Shown piece after piece: positions 1 to 7,053 of a DNA stretch of 15,550 bases (positions are counted from its first letter, which is position 1; the number at the start of each line of letters is the position of its first letter). Made by a program: the position numbers and the translations under genes. Source of the stretch: an uncultured Balneolaceae bacterium (lineage in GTDB: Bacteria; Bacteroidota; Rhodothermia; Balneolales; Balneolaceae); NCBI GenBank assembly GCA_937982515.1, contig CALJMB010000267.1, positions 1 to 15,550 on the forward strand, in the 5' to 3' direction. The notes under the pieces are model-generated. The model was not told the DNA's origin and did no database searches. It saw only the letters and a list, made by a program, of their open reading frames with translations.

Positions 1-134
1 GGAAAGCAACGCAGAGTGGGCCAAAATCAACCCAAAGACACGAAGCACGTTAATTGTCCACACGCCCTAACAGAGGCCAGAATTACGGAGCCTAGCATGT
101 ATATCATGCCAATCATAATTCTAATCTTATCGTT

Positions 135-725
135 ATGGATACCAAAAGACCAAAAGGACTCCTGTTTGATCCTGAAGTTGAACAAAAGCTGAGAAAAATA
201 GCCCGGCTCATAGCCATACAGAATGATTCGGATGAAGACGAAACCTTCCGGCTTATTCGGCGGGATATGCACAGAATATTTACCGAGCTGGAGCTGCATG
301 GCGAAAGCGAGATGCTGGATATCGGAGTCCTGAAGAGAGGGAAAGACGGCCGCATCAGGCTGCACGAATACCCGGAAGAGTTTGTAAAGATGAAGCGCTG
401 GCTGCAACTGCAACAACAGTACGGTAATGAACTCGGGGATGTAGGCGGCCCTCCGGTAAGAGAGTTCAACGTGCAAATGTGTGCAGACTCTGTGATAAAA
501 AAAGGTATCGAGCAATTGGCCGAACACAGAGGCGTGCCAGCCGAAGAGTTAAAGCAACTGTTTTGGGAACAGATGGAGCAGGCGTACGAGGAATTTATGG
601 ACGAAGGCATCGGCTGCCTGCCGGATTTTGGTTACATCTGTTTCGTGGACGATGGGATGAAAGATTTGGAGTTCTATTTCAATGAAGAAGCATCCAAGAT
701 TCTTGAAGGATTTGAGGAGGAGTAG
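135..725 (+). CDS. Hypothetical acidic soluble protein, 196 aa
   Basis: I do not recognise this protein. It runs from ATG at 135 to TAG at 723-725. The composition is rich in Glu, Asp and Lys, with no signal peptide and no membrane segment, so it is probably cytoplasmic. The first 85 or so residues look helical and charged (EVEQKLRKIARLIAIQ near 14-29). A Pro/Gly break, DVGGPPVREF, lies near 102-111. A second helical block near 130-155 contains ELKQLFWEQMEQAYEEF, and the acidic C-terminus has the aromatic stretch LPDFGYICFVDDG. Codon use and frame integrity look like a real gene, and the antisense readings have no sensible protein character. It stands alone: nothing lies upstream within 134 nt, and the next gene (lspA) points toward it. 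A weak 5-bp dyad at 95-109 lies before the start. No function is proposed. Confidence 0.75.
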   Translation: MDTKRPKGLLFDPEVEQKLRKIARLIAIQNDSDEDETFRLIRRDMHRIFTELELHGESEMLDIGVLKRGKDGRIRLHEYPEEFVKMKRWLQLQQQYGNELGDVGGPPVREFNVQMCADSVIKKGIEQLAEHRGVPAEELKQLFWEQMEQAYEEFMDEGIGCLPDFGYICFVDDGMKDLEFYFNEEASKILEGFEEE

Positions 726-743
726 AGAATCAGGAATGGGGGC

Positions 744-847
744 GGAACACGGATGCCGCGGGTAGAGCAGATGAGCGCGGAAAGGTTTTATTATGCAGGA
801 TGGGCAGACGGCCCGTTTTAGGTGAAATCCGCCTGATCTGTGTGAAT
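744..847. repeat. Degenerate palindromic repeat, copy 1 (about 104 bp)
   Basis: This element lies between the orphan gene and lspA. It begins GGAACACGGATGCCG and ends with ATCTGTGTGAATG. The ends are imperfect inverted repeats. Internal sequences CAGATGAGCGCGG (near 768-780) and ATCCGCCTGATCTG (near 827-840) also oppose each other around a small GGGC-AGACG-GCCC stem at 802-814. A second element of nearly the same length with the same left end occurs at 7054-7157. The motif ACGGAT within an inverted frame resembles dispersed intergenic repeats I associate with Bacteroidota genomes; that link is inference. It could also act as a transcript end between the converging genes, but there is no T-run. 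Confidence 0.5.
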
Positions 848-869
848 GTACCGCTGCCGCCAACCGTAG

Positions 870-897
870 CGCCACCCGCTGACCGCCACCCGCTTAC
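870..897. repeat. Two tandem 14-mers
   Basis: CGCCACCCGCTGAC at 870-883 is followed directly by CGCCACCCGCTTAC at 884-897, with one mismatch. This lies just beyond the stop codon of lspA, in a GC-rich stretch unlike the genes around it. It is probably a replication-slippage repeat; no function is evident. Confidence 0.6.
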
Positions 898-908
898 CGG
901 AGTGCGGC

Positions 909-1484
909 TCAGGCGGAGGTGTCGGGGTTTTGTTTAGGTGGAATGACCGGCTCTTTCGCCTCCTCACCCTCCTCCTCGGGCAGCACCTGCTTGTGAAACA
1001 CCAACAGAAAGATAATAGCCGTACTTATGGCGATATCCGCCACATTAAAGATGTAAGGGAAAACCGGGTAACCGTTAATAGTAAGGGTGAAGTGGATAAA
1101 GTCGATGACGTGTCCATCCAGCACCCCCCCGTACGACTCTATATACCCCATAATGAGGCGGTCGATGATGTTGCCAAAGGCGCCGCCCAGCACCAGGCCC
1201 ATACAAACCAGATAACCTGTTTTGGCCCGGTCTATGGTGCTGAGGATATAGGTAAGAATACCTATAACAGCCACAATGGCAATGATGCTGATTACAGGGG
1301 TAGAGGCCCAATCCATGCCCAGCGCCATACCGGGGTTCTGGGTATAATTGAAAGCCAGCCAACCCGGAATAATTTCTAAATTCTGCAGGTATGGAGTAGT
1401 ACGTACAAGCTGCTTTGTGATCTGATCGAGAATGACCACAACAAGGGCCGGAGCCGACAGCGCTATGAGTTTCTTGCTAGTCAA
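909..1484 (-). CDS. lspA: Lipoprotein signal peptidase (signal peptidase II)
   Basis: This is an inner-membrane aspartyl protease that cleaves diacylglyceryl-modified prolipoproteins before the lipobox cysteine. The 191-aa product has four hydrophobic helices (about 6-20, 63-82, 90-104, 149-163) and the family signatures: ILDQITK (18-24, Asp20), QNPGMALGM (49-57), GAFGNIIDR (101-109), HVIDF with Asp128, and FNVAD with Asp150. Asp128 and Asp150 correspond to the catalytic dyad. The loop between GNIIDR and VIDF is about ten residues longer than in proteobacterial enzymes, and the protein ends in a cytoplasmic Glu/Pro-rich tail (169-191) absent from short family members. The start codon is TTG at 1484; no ATG or GTG lies between it and the in-frame upstream stop, and it places MTSKKL just before the first helix as expected. 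It is the last gene of the ileS-traR-lspA operon, 34 nt after the regulator. Confidence 0.95.
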   Translation of the reverse strand: MTSKKLIALSAPALVVVILDQITKQLVRTTPYLQNLEIIPGWLAFNYTQNPGMALGMDWASTPVISIIAIVAVIGILTYILSTIDRAKTGYLVCMGLVLGGAFGNIIDRLIMGYIESYGGVLDGHVIDFIHFTLTINGYPVFPYIFNVADIAISTAIIFLLVFHKQVLPEEEGEEAKEPVIPPKQNPDTSA

Positions 1485-1518
1485 GGGACGTCGTTTGTTA
1501 TTGTATCGATATAGAAAT

Positions 1519-1932
1519 TTACCGACGTTTAAGTTTAGCTTCGATGCTTAACTGCGTGTGGGGCACGGCTTCCAGACGGCCTTTGGAAATTTTCTTTCCG
1601 GTTACCTTGCATACACCGTAGGTTTTGTTTTCGATCCGCTTCAGGGCATCGTCCAGGTACTTGATGAACTTGCGGGTCCGGTTATACAGCATATAGGTTT
1701 TCTCCCGCTCCTGGGCATCGGTACCGGCATCAGCCATATGAAAAGAATAAGCCGATTCATCGGATGCATTTTCCATACTGTCGCGCAGCGAATTCTGTAG
1801 TATTTGCAGTTCTCGTTCAGCTTCGTCACGTTTCTTTACAATAATTTCCCGGAAATACTCCAGCTCCTCATCATTGTATGGAGAAATACGTTCCAGCTTC
1901 TTTTCTTTTTCCTTATTATTTGCAGATGCCAT
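1519..1932 (-). CDS. TraR/DksA-family RNA polymerase-binding regulator
   Basis: The 137-aa product is a DksA-like protein expected to bind in the RNA polymerase secondary channel and tune transcription, with ppGpp in classic cases. A basic/acidic N-terminus leads into a coiled coil (about 20-100) with the tip ADAGTDAQERE (67-77), matching the acidic DxxDxA region of DksA. The C-terminal zinc-finger fold is recognisable (YGVCKVTGKKISKGRLEAVP, 105-124), but only Cys108 remains. The other three zinc positions are Thr111, Ser129 and Ala132, so C4 zinc binding cannot occur. I recall this cysteine-poor form as common in Bacteroidota. I chose ATG at 1932; a GTG at 1944, only 3 nt after the ileS stop, would add four residues (MSAT) and cannot be excluded. 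The gene lies between ileS and lspA in the same transcript. Confidence 0.9.
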   Translation of the reverse strand: MASANNKEKEKKLERISPYNDEELEYFREIIVKKRDEAERELQILQNSLRDSMENASDESAYSFHMADAGTDAQEREKTYMLYNRTRKFIKYLDDALKRIENKTYGVCKVTGKKISKGRLEAVPHTQLSIEAKLKRR

Positions 1933-1947
1933 AGTCGCACTCACATA

Positions 1948-4900
1948 TTAACTGTTTGGGTTTCTTCTAATTGAAATAGTACAATCTTCCTCACCAATCT
2001 CCCAGGTTTTAACAAAATCAGAAACTTCTAACTCCTCTGTTGAAATCTCTTCGGCCAGCGTCTCGTGCTTAATATAATCATTCATAGATTGAACTGCCTC
2101 TTTGAGTTGCCCCGGGCCCTTAAAACCTACGGTTATGCGGTCTACCACATCGTAGTCCGCTTCTTTACGCATATTTTGGACGCGGTTCACAAATTCGCGG
2201 GCCAGCCCTTCCTGAACAAGTTCGGGAGAGAGCTCGGTATCCAGAGCTACACTCAGCCCTTTTTCGGTTTCAACTGACCAGCCCTCAAGCCCTACACGGT
2301 TAATTTCCAGGTCTTCGCTTCCCAGGTGGATAACGCCGTCATCACCCAGATCCAGTTCAATAGATCCGGCTTTCTCATATTCTGTTATCTGGCTGGTTGT
2401 CAGTTCCTTAACCTTATGGGCCACCGCTTTCATCTTCTTGCCCAGCTTCTTGCCCAATACCGGGAAATTGGGTTTCGCCGATTTGTGGACAATTCCGGAA
2501 TCGTCATCCACAAATTGAATTTCTTTAACATTCACCTCATCCAGGATAATATCCTTCACCGACTCTATAGCCTGGCGTTCTTCCTGGTCTTTGATTGGGA
2601 GGATGATGCGCCTTAGCGGCTGACGAACGTTAATTTCTATCCTGTTTCTGAGGCTTAGCACCATAGAGGATATCTGCCGGGCCATCTCCATACGATGCTC
2701 CAATGATTTGTCGATAGCCGTCTCTTCTACGGTGGGGTAGAACGATACGTGCACCGACTCCTCGTCGAGCCCTGTTACTTTATTCAGTTGCTGGTACAGC
2801 CATTCGCCCAGAAATGGAGCGATGGGACTGATCAGCTTGGAAAGGTCGGTCAGGCATTCATACAACGTCTGATAGGCCGCCGTCTTATCCAGGCTTTTGC
2901 CTTCTTTCCAGAAACGGCGGCGGTTGCGCCGTACATACCAATTGCTCAACTCCTCTACCAACGCTTCGATTTCACGCGCCGCCTTGGTAGGCTCATAATC
3001 TTCCAGAAATTCGTCTACCTTCTTTACCGTGGTGTTGCAGCGCGAGATAATCCAGCGATCCATCTCCGCCCGTTCGCTTACCGCTATGGGGTTGCCGGAG
3101 TAGGTGAATCCGTCGATGTTTGCATACATTGCAAAGAACGAGTAGGTGTTCACAATAGTATTGAAAAACTTGCGCTGTGTTTCCTGCAATCCCTCTTCGC
3201 TGAACTTCAGATTATCCCACGGCGAGGAGTTGCTCATCATGTACCAGCGCACCGTATCGGCGCCATACTTCTGGATCACATCAAACGGGTCTACCGTATT
3301 ACCCTTAGACTTGCTCATCTTTTCGCCGTTCTTGTCCAGAACAAGCCCGTTGGACACAACGTTTTTATAAGCAGGCTGGTCGAAAAGCATCGTTCCCAGG
3401 GCGTGGAGCGTGTAAAACCATCCGCGCGTCTGGTCAACGCCTTCAGCGATAAAATCGGCCGGAAAGTTGGCTTTGAACTTTTCCTTGTTCTCGAACGGAT
3501 AGTGCCACTGCGCAAAAGGCATAGCCCCGGAATCGAACCATACATCCAGTAAATCCGGAATACGCCGCATTGTTCCGCCATTTGGCCCTTCCCAGGTAAT
3601 TTCATCGATGTAGGGCCGGTGCAAGTCTATTTCTTTATCGTCGGGCAGCCGGGCTTTCTTGCGCAGCTCTTCTATGCTGCCGATACATTCTACATATTCC
3701 GGGTCTTTGTCGCTCACCCAAAGGGGGATGGGGCTGCCCCAGTATCGCTGGCGCGAAACGGCCCAATCTACGTTATTTTCCAGCCAGGTGCCAAAACGCC
3801 CCGTACCCGTACTTTCCGGCTTCCAGTTAATCTCCCGGTTGTAGCTAACCATCTTGTCCTTAACCTGCGTGGTTTTGATGAACCACGACTCTACCGGGTA
3901 CGACATCAGTGGCGTACCTTTGCGCCAATCGAACGGGTAATTGTGCAGGTAGGTCTCGTGCCTGTACATCAGATGTTTTTCTTTGATGGCACGCGCTATT
4001 TCTTTGTCGGCATCCTTGAACCACTGCCCCGCAAAGTCAGGAGCCTCTTCGGTGAACCGCCCTTCCAGGTCGATGGGATTAAACAACGGTATGCCGGCCT
4101 TTTCACACGAATCATAGTCATCTGCACCAAAAGCCGGGGCGGTGTGTACCACGCCGGTACCTTCTTCGGTAGTTACGTAACCGGCGGGGATCACTCTCCA
4201 GGCCTCTGCAATGCCATACTTTTCTGCCGCGTAGCTGAATACCGGCTCGTACGTCCACCCGATCAGGTCTTCGCCTTTATACTCTTCTATAATTTCATAC
4301 TCGTGATCAATGGTCTCTTCAATACACTTTTTGGCCAGGATGTAATACTCGGTATGGCCGCCCTCCGATACCTCTATTTTAGCATAGTCCAGCTCGGGGT
4401 TCACAGCCAGCGCCATATTAGAGACGATGGTCCAGGGTGTTGTGGTCCAGGCCAGAAAGTAGACATTTTCGGCTTGCCGCAGCCTGAATTTTACATAGAT
4501 AGAAGGATCCTGCACCTCCTTGTATCCCAGGCTTACTTCATGAGAAGAGAGTACAGTGCCGCTGCCGGGCGAATACCACTGAATTTTATATCCTTTATAC
4601 ACCAGGCCCTTCTCATATAGCGTCTTAAACGCCCACCAGACCGACTCGATGTAGTCATTTTCGAAGGTGATATAGGGGTTTTCCAGATCCACCCAATAGG
4701 CCATACGCCGGGTAAGCTTATCCCACAAGTCCTTGTACTTCAGCACGCTCGTACGGCACTTCTCGTTATATTCGGCCATACCGTACTCTTCCACCTGGGC
4801 ACGCCCGTCCAGCCCCAGCTCCTTTTCAACCTCAATTTCCACCGGCAAACCATGGGTATCCCATCCTCCTTTGCGCTCCACCCGATAACCTTTCAGCGTT

Positions 4901-5121
4901 TTGTACCGGCAAAACAAATCCTTTACCGTACGGGCCATCACATGATGGATGCCCGGTTTCCCGTTAGCTGTGGGCGGCCCTTCATAAAACGTAAACGGAA
5001 TACCCTCTTCGCGGCTGGAAAGGCTCTTCTCGAAAATGGCGTTTTCCTTCCACCATTTGAGCGTTTCCACCTCAAGCTTCGAGAAATTAAGTTGTTTCAC
5101 TTCTTCAAATTGCTTACTCAT
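1948..5121 (-). CDS. ileS: Isoleucyl-tRNA synthetase, type 2-like, with GxHH signature
   Basis: This cytoplasmic class I aminoacyl-tRNA synthetase charges tRNA-Ile with isoleucine. The 1057-aa product has a Rossmann catalytic domain with GPPTANGKPGIHH (48-60) and GWDTHGLPVE (86-95). The CP1 editing domain (about 190-400) carries AWTTTPWT (224-231) and HTAPAFGADD (326-335). SRQRYWG and the second signature KMSKS (601-605) follow, then an anticodon-binding helical domain with YVRRNRRRFW, and a long C-terminal domain lacking the zinc-finger cysteines of E. coli-type IleRS. GWDTHGLPVE, the length and the C-terminus point to the eukaryote-like type 2 class. The first signature is GIHH (57-60), not HxGH. 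ATG at 5121 gives MSKQFEEV, a normal IleRS start; a TTG at 5166 would add 15 unlikely residues. It is the first gene of the operon with traR and lspA. Confidence 0.97.
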   Translation of the reverse strand: MSKQFEEVKQLNFSKLEVETLKWWKENAIFEKSLSSREEGIPFTFYEGPPTANGKPGIHHVMARTVKDLFCRYKTLKGYRVERKGGWDTHGLPVEIEVEKELGLDGRAQVEEYGMAEYNEKCRTSVLKYKDLWDKLTRRMAYWVDLENPYITFENDYIESVWWAFKTLYEKGLVYKGYKIQWYSPGSGTVLSSHEVSLGYKEVQDPSIYVKFRLRQAENVYFLAWTTTPWTIVSNMALAVNPELDYAKIEVSEGGHTEYYILAKKCIEETIDHEYEIIEEYKGEDLIGWTYEPVFSYAAEKYGIAEAWRVIPAGYVTTEEGTGVVHTAPAFGADDYDSCEKAGIPLFNPIDLEGRFTEEAPDFAGQWFKDADKEIARAIKEKHLMYRHETYLHNYPFDWRKGTPLMSYPVESWFIKTTQVKDKMVSYNREINWKPESTGTGRFGTWLENNVDWAVSRQRYWGSPIPLWVSDKDPEYVECIGSIEELRKKARLPDDKEIDLHRPYIDEITWEGPNGGTMRRIPDLLDVWFDSGAMPFAQWHYPFENKEKFKANFPADFIAEGVDQTRGWFYTLHALGTMLFDQPAYKNVVSNGLVLDKNGEKMSKSKGNTVDPFDVIQKYGADTVRWYMMSNSSPWDNLKFSEEGLQETQRKFFNTIVNTYSFFAMYANIDGFTYSGNPIAVSERAEMDRWIISRCNTTVKKVDEFLEDYEPTKAAREIEALVEELSNWYVRRNRRRFWKEGKSLDKTAAYQTLYECLTDLSKLISPIAPFLGEWLYQQLNKVTGLDEESVHVSFYPTVEETAIDKSLEHRMEMARQISSMVLSLRNRIEINVRQPLRRIILPIKDQEERQAIESVKDIILDEVNVKEIQFVDDDSGIVHKSAKPNFPVLGKKLGKKMKAVAHKVKELTTSQITEYEKAGSIELDLGDDGVIHLGSEDLEINRVGLEGWSVETEKGLSVALDTELSPELVQEGLAREFVNRVQNMRKEADYDVVDRITVGFKGPGQLKEAVQSMNDYIKHETLAEEISTEELEVSDFVKTWEIGEEDCTISIRRNPNS

Positions 5122-5197
5122 ATACGCCGTTTTGATGCATGATTGGGCCTTTCTGAAAACTTCCAATATACAAAATTTCCGGGATATATTGCTATGT

Positions 5198-5205
5198 CAA
5201 ATCTA
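5198..5205 (-). promoter_or_regulatory. Candidate -7 box for the ileS operon
   Basis: Read on the minus strand this is TAGATTTG, which fits the Bacteroidota housekeeping consensus TAnnTTTG. It lies 77-84 nt before the ileS ATG in an AT-rich patch. A convincing TTG box at the usual spacing upstream is not evident, so this is a suggestion from one motif. Confidence 0.35.
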
Positions 5206-5387
5206 TACAAACTATGGTTGCATCCTTTAACGCAGGGCCCCTCAAGATACGAGTCTTAATTTTTTCTGTTCACATTATTCCTTCTGTATCCGTGTTAAAA
5301 CCACGCGAAGATATTTTAAAAAAAGGCAAGAATGCAAGGTGCTTCACAGCTAAGTAGTTGTCAAAACCTCACCCCCACGCCCTGCCT

Positions 5388-5430
5388 TGCCTCTGCAACG
5401 GATCCGATCATTCAGATCCGTGCAGAGGCA
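5388..5430. repeat. Long near-perfect hairpin in the ileS / phosphatase intergenic region
   Basis: Left arm TGCCTCTGCAACGGATC (5388-5404) pairs with GATCCGTGCAGAGGCA (5415-5430) along all 16 bases of the right arm, leaving one bulged A and a 10-nt loop. No T-run follows directly on either strand, and no gene on either side ends here, so it is not a typical intrinsic terminator. The arms contain ACGGATC/GATCCGT, similar to the ACGGAT motif in the repeats at 744 and 7054. Confidence 0.75.
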
Positions 5431-5490
5431 GAAAAGAGCACCGAGACGGACGAGACGGAGAGGAGGTGACGGGATCTGTTAAAATATTAG

Positions 5491-5536
5491 GTATGGGATG
5501 AAGAAGCCAGAGCCCGGGGCTGTGCCAATCCCATAC
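5491..5536. repeat. 9-bp inverted repeat enclosing a smaller stem
   Basis: GTATGGGAT (5491-5499) is the exact reverse complement of ATCCCATAC (5528-5536). The 28-nt interior can form a small AGCC-CGG-GGCT stem (5511-5521). It lies 94 nt before the phosphatase start and could belong to its leader, an operator, or a separate small RNA. The T-run at 5557-5563 is 20 nt too far for a standard terminator. Confidence 0.6.
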
Positions 5537-5629
5537 ATATAATCTCATTTACCACCTTTTTTTGTTATTATTGGGGAGGTTAACGCCAGCAACAACCAGT
5601 TTCATTAAAAACAATCAGTTACTGTACCT

Positions 5630-6145
5630 ATGACGCATAAAAGAATCACCAAAGAAAATCCTTATAAAATCTGTTTCGTATGTCTGGGAAATATCTGTCG
5701 CAGTCCCACGGCCGAAGGGGTATTTCAGCACCTCGTTAATGAGCGGGGCCTGCAAGCTTATTTTGAAGTGGATTCGGCCGGTACCTCTTCCTATCACATT
5801 GGAGAACCCGCCAACAGCAAAAGCCGGCTAACGGCAGAAAAGTACGGCGTTTCTCTGCTCTCCACAGCCCGCCAGCTCAAGGCGTTTGACTTGGGTTACT
5901 ACGACCTGATACTGGCTATGGACCGCGAAAACCTGGCAAATATCCGGGAAATGACGCCTGACCAAGGGCGCATGGCGCAGATTGGCCTGTTGCGTGATTT
6001 TGATCCCGAACCCGGAGACGGCGAGGTGCCGGATCCCTACTTTGGGGGAATGCAGGGTTTTGAACATGTATTCCAAATTGTAAAACGAAGTTGCGAGGCC
6101 ATTCTGGACGAACTGGAAACACGTATTGCCGACCATGCTTCCTGA
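5630..6145 (+). CDS. Low-molecular-weight phosphatase (LMW-PTP family)
   Basis: The 171-aa cytoplasmic phosphatase contains the Cys-nucleophile P-loop CLGNICRS (18-25; Cys18, Arg24, Ser25) near its start and the general-acid loop VPDPYFGG (133-140; Asp135), in the usual LMW-PTP order and length. The classic DPYY is DPYF here. Starting at ATG 5630 leaves an 11-residue lead (MTHKRITKENP) before the first strand (YKICFVCLGN). Family members usually hydrolyse phosphotyrosine. In bacteria where the gene directly precedes a fructosamine-3-kinase homologue, as here, published biochemistry supports action on ribulosamine 5-phosphates formed by glycation; I infer the same role. The stop lies inside the start of the kinase gene, so the two are translationally coupled. 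An arsenate reductase or capsule-linked Wzb-type role is less likely given the neighbours. Confidence 0.92.
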   Translation: MTHKRITKENPYKICFVCLGNICRSPTAEGVFQHLVNERGLQAYFEVDSAGTSSYHIGEPANSKSRLTAEKYGVSLLSTARQLKAFDLGYYDLILAMDRENLANIREMTPDQGRMAQIGLLRDFDPEPGDGEVPDPYFGGMQGFEHVFQIVKRSCEAILDELETRIADHAS

Positions 6146-7004
6146 GGCCCTGCTGTTGCATATTCAGGCAGAGCTTAATGCGTCTGTCGTGGCGGTCCGC
6201 CCTGTTACAGGTGGCAGCATCAATCAGGCAGCTAAACTTGAGCTCTCTTCCGGCATACGGTGCTTTCTGAAATGGAATACAACGCAAAGCCCCGATATGT
6301 TCGCCAAAGAAGCGAAGGGGTTAGGCCTGCTGACGAACGCGGATACCGATCTTATTATACCCAAAGTGATAACCCAGGGTATAGCCGGTAATGCAACGGG
6401 TTATCTTCTTCAGGAGTTTATCGAAGAGGGGCAGCCCGGGCCATACTCCGCACAACAATTCGGACAAGAGCTGGCCCGGCTTCACAAGACCGAAAACGAT
6501 CGATTCGGGCTGGATCACGACAACTATATCGGATCGCTGCCTCAGAGTAATACCCCTCACACGGATTGGATCAGCTTCTTTATCGAAGAACGTATAGAAC
6601 CCCAGCTGGACAGGGCGATCAGTGCAGGCAAGTTAAGCTCTTCGATTGAAATCGCTTTTAAGAATATGTATCGGCTACTGCCCGATATATTTCCCGAAGA
6701 ACCTCCCGGCCTGCTGCACGGTGACCTATGGGGCGGCAATTATTTTTATGACGCTGAAGGCCGCCCCGTCATCTATGATCCGGCCGTCTACTACGGCCAC
6801 CGGGAGATGGAACTGGCCTTCACCAGGCTGTTCGGTGGGTTCTCCAGTGCTTTTTACCGTAGCTATAATGAATCACATCCGCTGGAACCGGGCTTTGATG
6901 AACGTAAAGATATCTACAATCTGTACCCGTTATTGGTGCACACTAACCTCTTTGGCGGAAGTTATGCGCAACAGGTAGAGGAGATTGTGAAGAGGTTTGG
7001 GTGA
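6135..7004 (+). CDS. Fructosamine/ribulosamine 3-kinase family protein
   Basis: The 289-aa kinase of the FN3K family (protein-kinase-like fold) phosphorylates the 3-hydroxyl of ketoamines on glycated lysines, destabilising the adduct and so repairing the protein. Numbered from ATG 6135, visible signatures are RPVTGGSINQAAKLE (22-36, nucleotide loop), FLKW with Lys46, KEAKGL with Glu59, LHGDLWGGN (194-202, catalytic loop, Asp197), YDPAVYYGHREMELA (214-228, metal-binding Asp215) and LYPLLVHTNLFGGSY near the end. The length matches the family. ATG at 6135 overlaps the phosphatase stop by 11 nt; a TTG at 6126 would add three residues. Bacterial members mostly prefer ribulosamines and erythrulosamines over fructosamines, so the exact sugar is uncertain. 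Confidence 0.93.
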   Translation: MLPEALLLHIQAELNASVVAVRPVTGGSINQAAKLELSSGIRCFLKWNTTQSPDMFAKEAKGLGLLTNADTDLIIPKVITQGIAGNATGYLLQEFIEEGQPGPYSAQQFGQELARLHKTENDRFGLDHDNYIGSLPQSNTPHTDWISFFIEERIEPQLDRAISAGKLSSSIEIAFKNMYRLLPDIFPEEPPGLLHGDLWGGNYFYDAEGRPVIYDPAVYYGHREMELAFTRLFGGFSSAFYRSYNESHPLEPGFDERKDIYNLYPLLVHTNLFGGSYAQQVEEIVKRFG

Positions 7005-7053
7005 GGGTTATGGGGCAACCCATGGCATGCCAACTACATCCCGTAGTTTCTAT

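Larger units (their letters stand above)
5122..5629. other. Divergent 508-bp intergenic region with strong inverted repeats
   Basis: This region separates the leftward ileS operon from the rightward phosphatase-kinase pair and has no credible coding sequence. From left to right it holds an AT-rich ileS leader with a candidate -7 box (5198-5205), a 7-A run at 5318-5324, a long hairpin (5388-5430), a purine-rich stretch with a tandem CGAGACGGA (5442-5459), a 9-bp inverted repeat enclosing a smaller stem (5491-5536), TATAAT at 5539-5544, a T7 run (5557-5563) and GGGGAGG at 5573-5579. It is longer and more structured than needed for two promoters. A small RNA or a structured leader is possible, but I could not match it to 6S, SRP, RNase P or tmRNA signatures. 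Confidence 0.6.

Noticed and set aside
2749..4620. Long open frames on the plus strand (2749-3552 and 3619-4620) opposite ileS
   Set aside because: They are antisense shadows of a complete, well-conserved IleRS; their translations have no domain, signal or composition of a real protein.
5122..5166. N-terminal extension of IleRS from a TTG at 5166
   Set aside because: The 15 extra residues do not resemble an IleRS start, while ATG 5121 gives a typical one.
5388..5430. Long hairpin as a rho-independent terminator
   Set aside because: No T-run follows directly on either strand and both flanking genes start, not end, on its sides.
5380..5560. 6S, SRP, RNase P, tmRNA or tRNA gene in the divergent intergenic region
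   Set aside because: I looked for their signature loops and ends and found none; only unassigned inverted repeats are visible.
7005..7032. GGGTT/AACCC stem and TGGCATGCCA palindrome after the kinase stop as a terminator
   Set aside because: The stems are short and no T-run follows.
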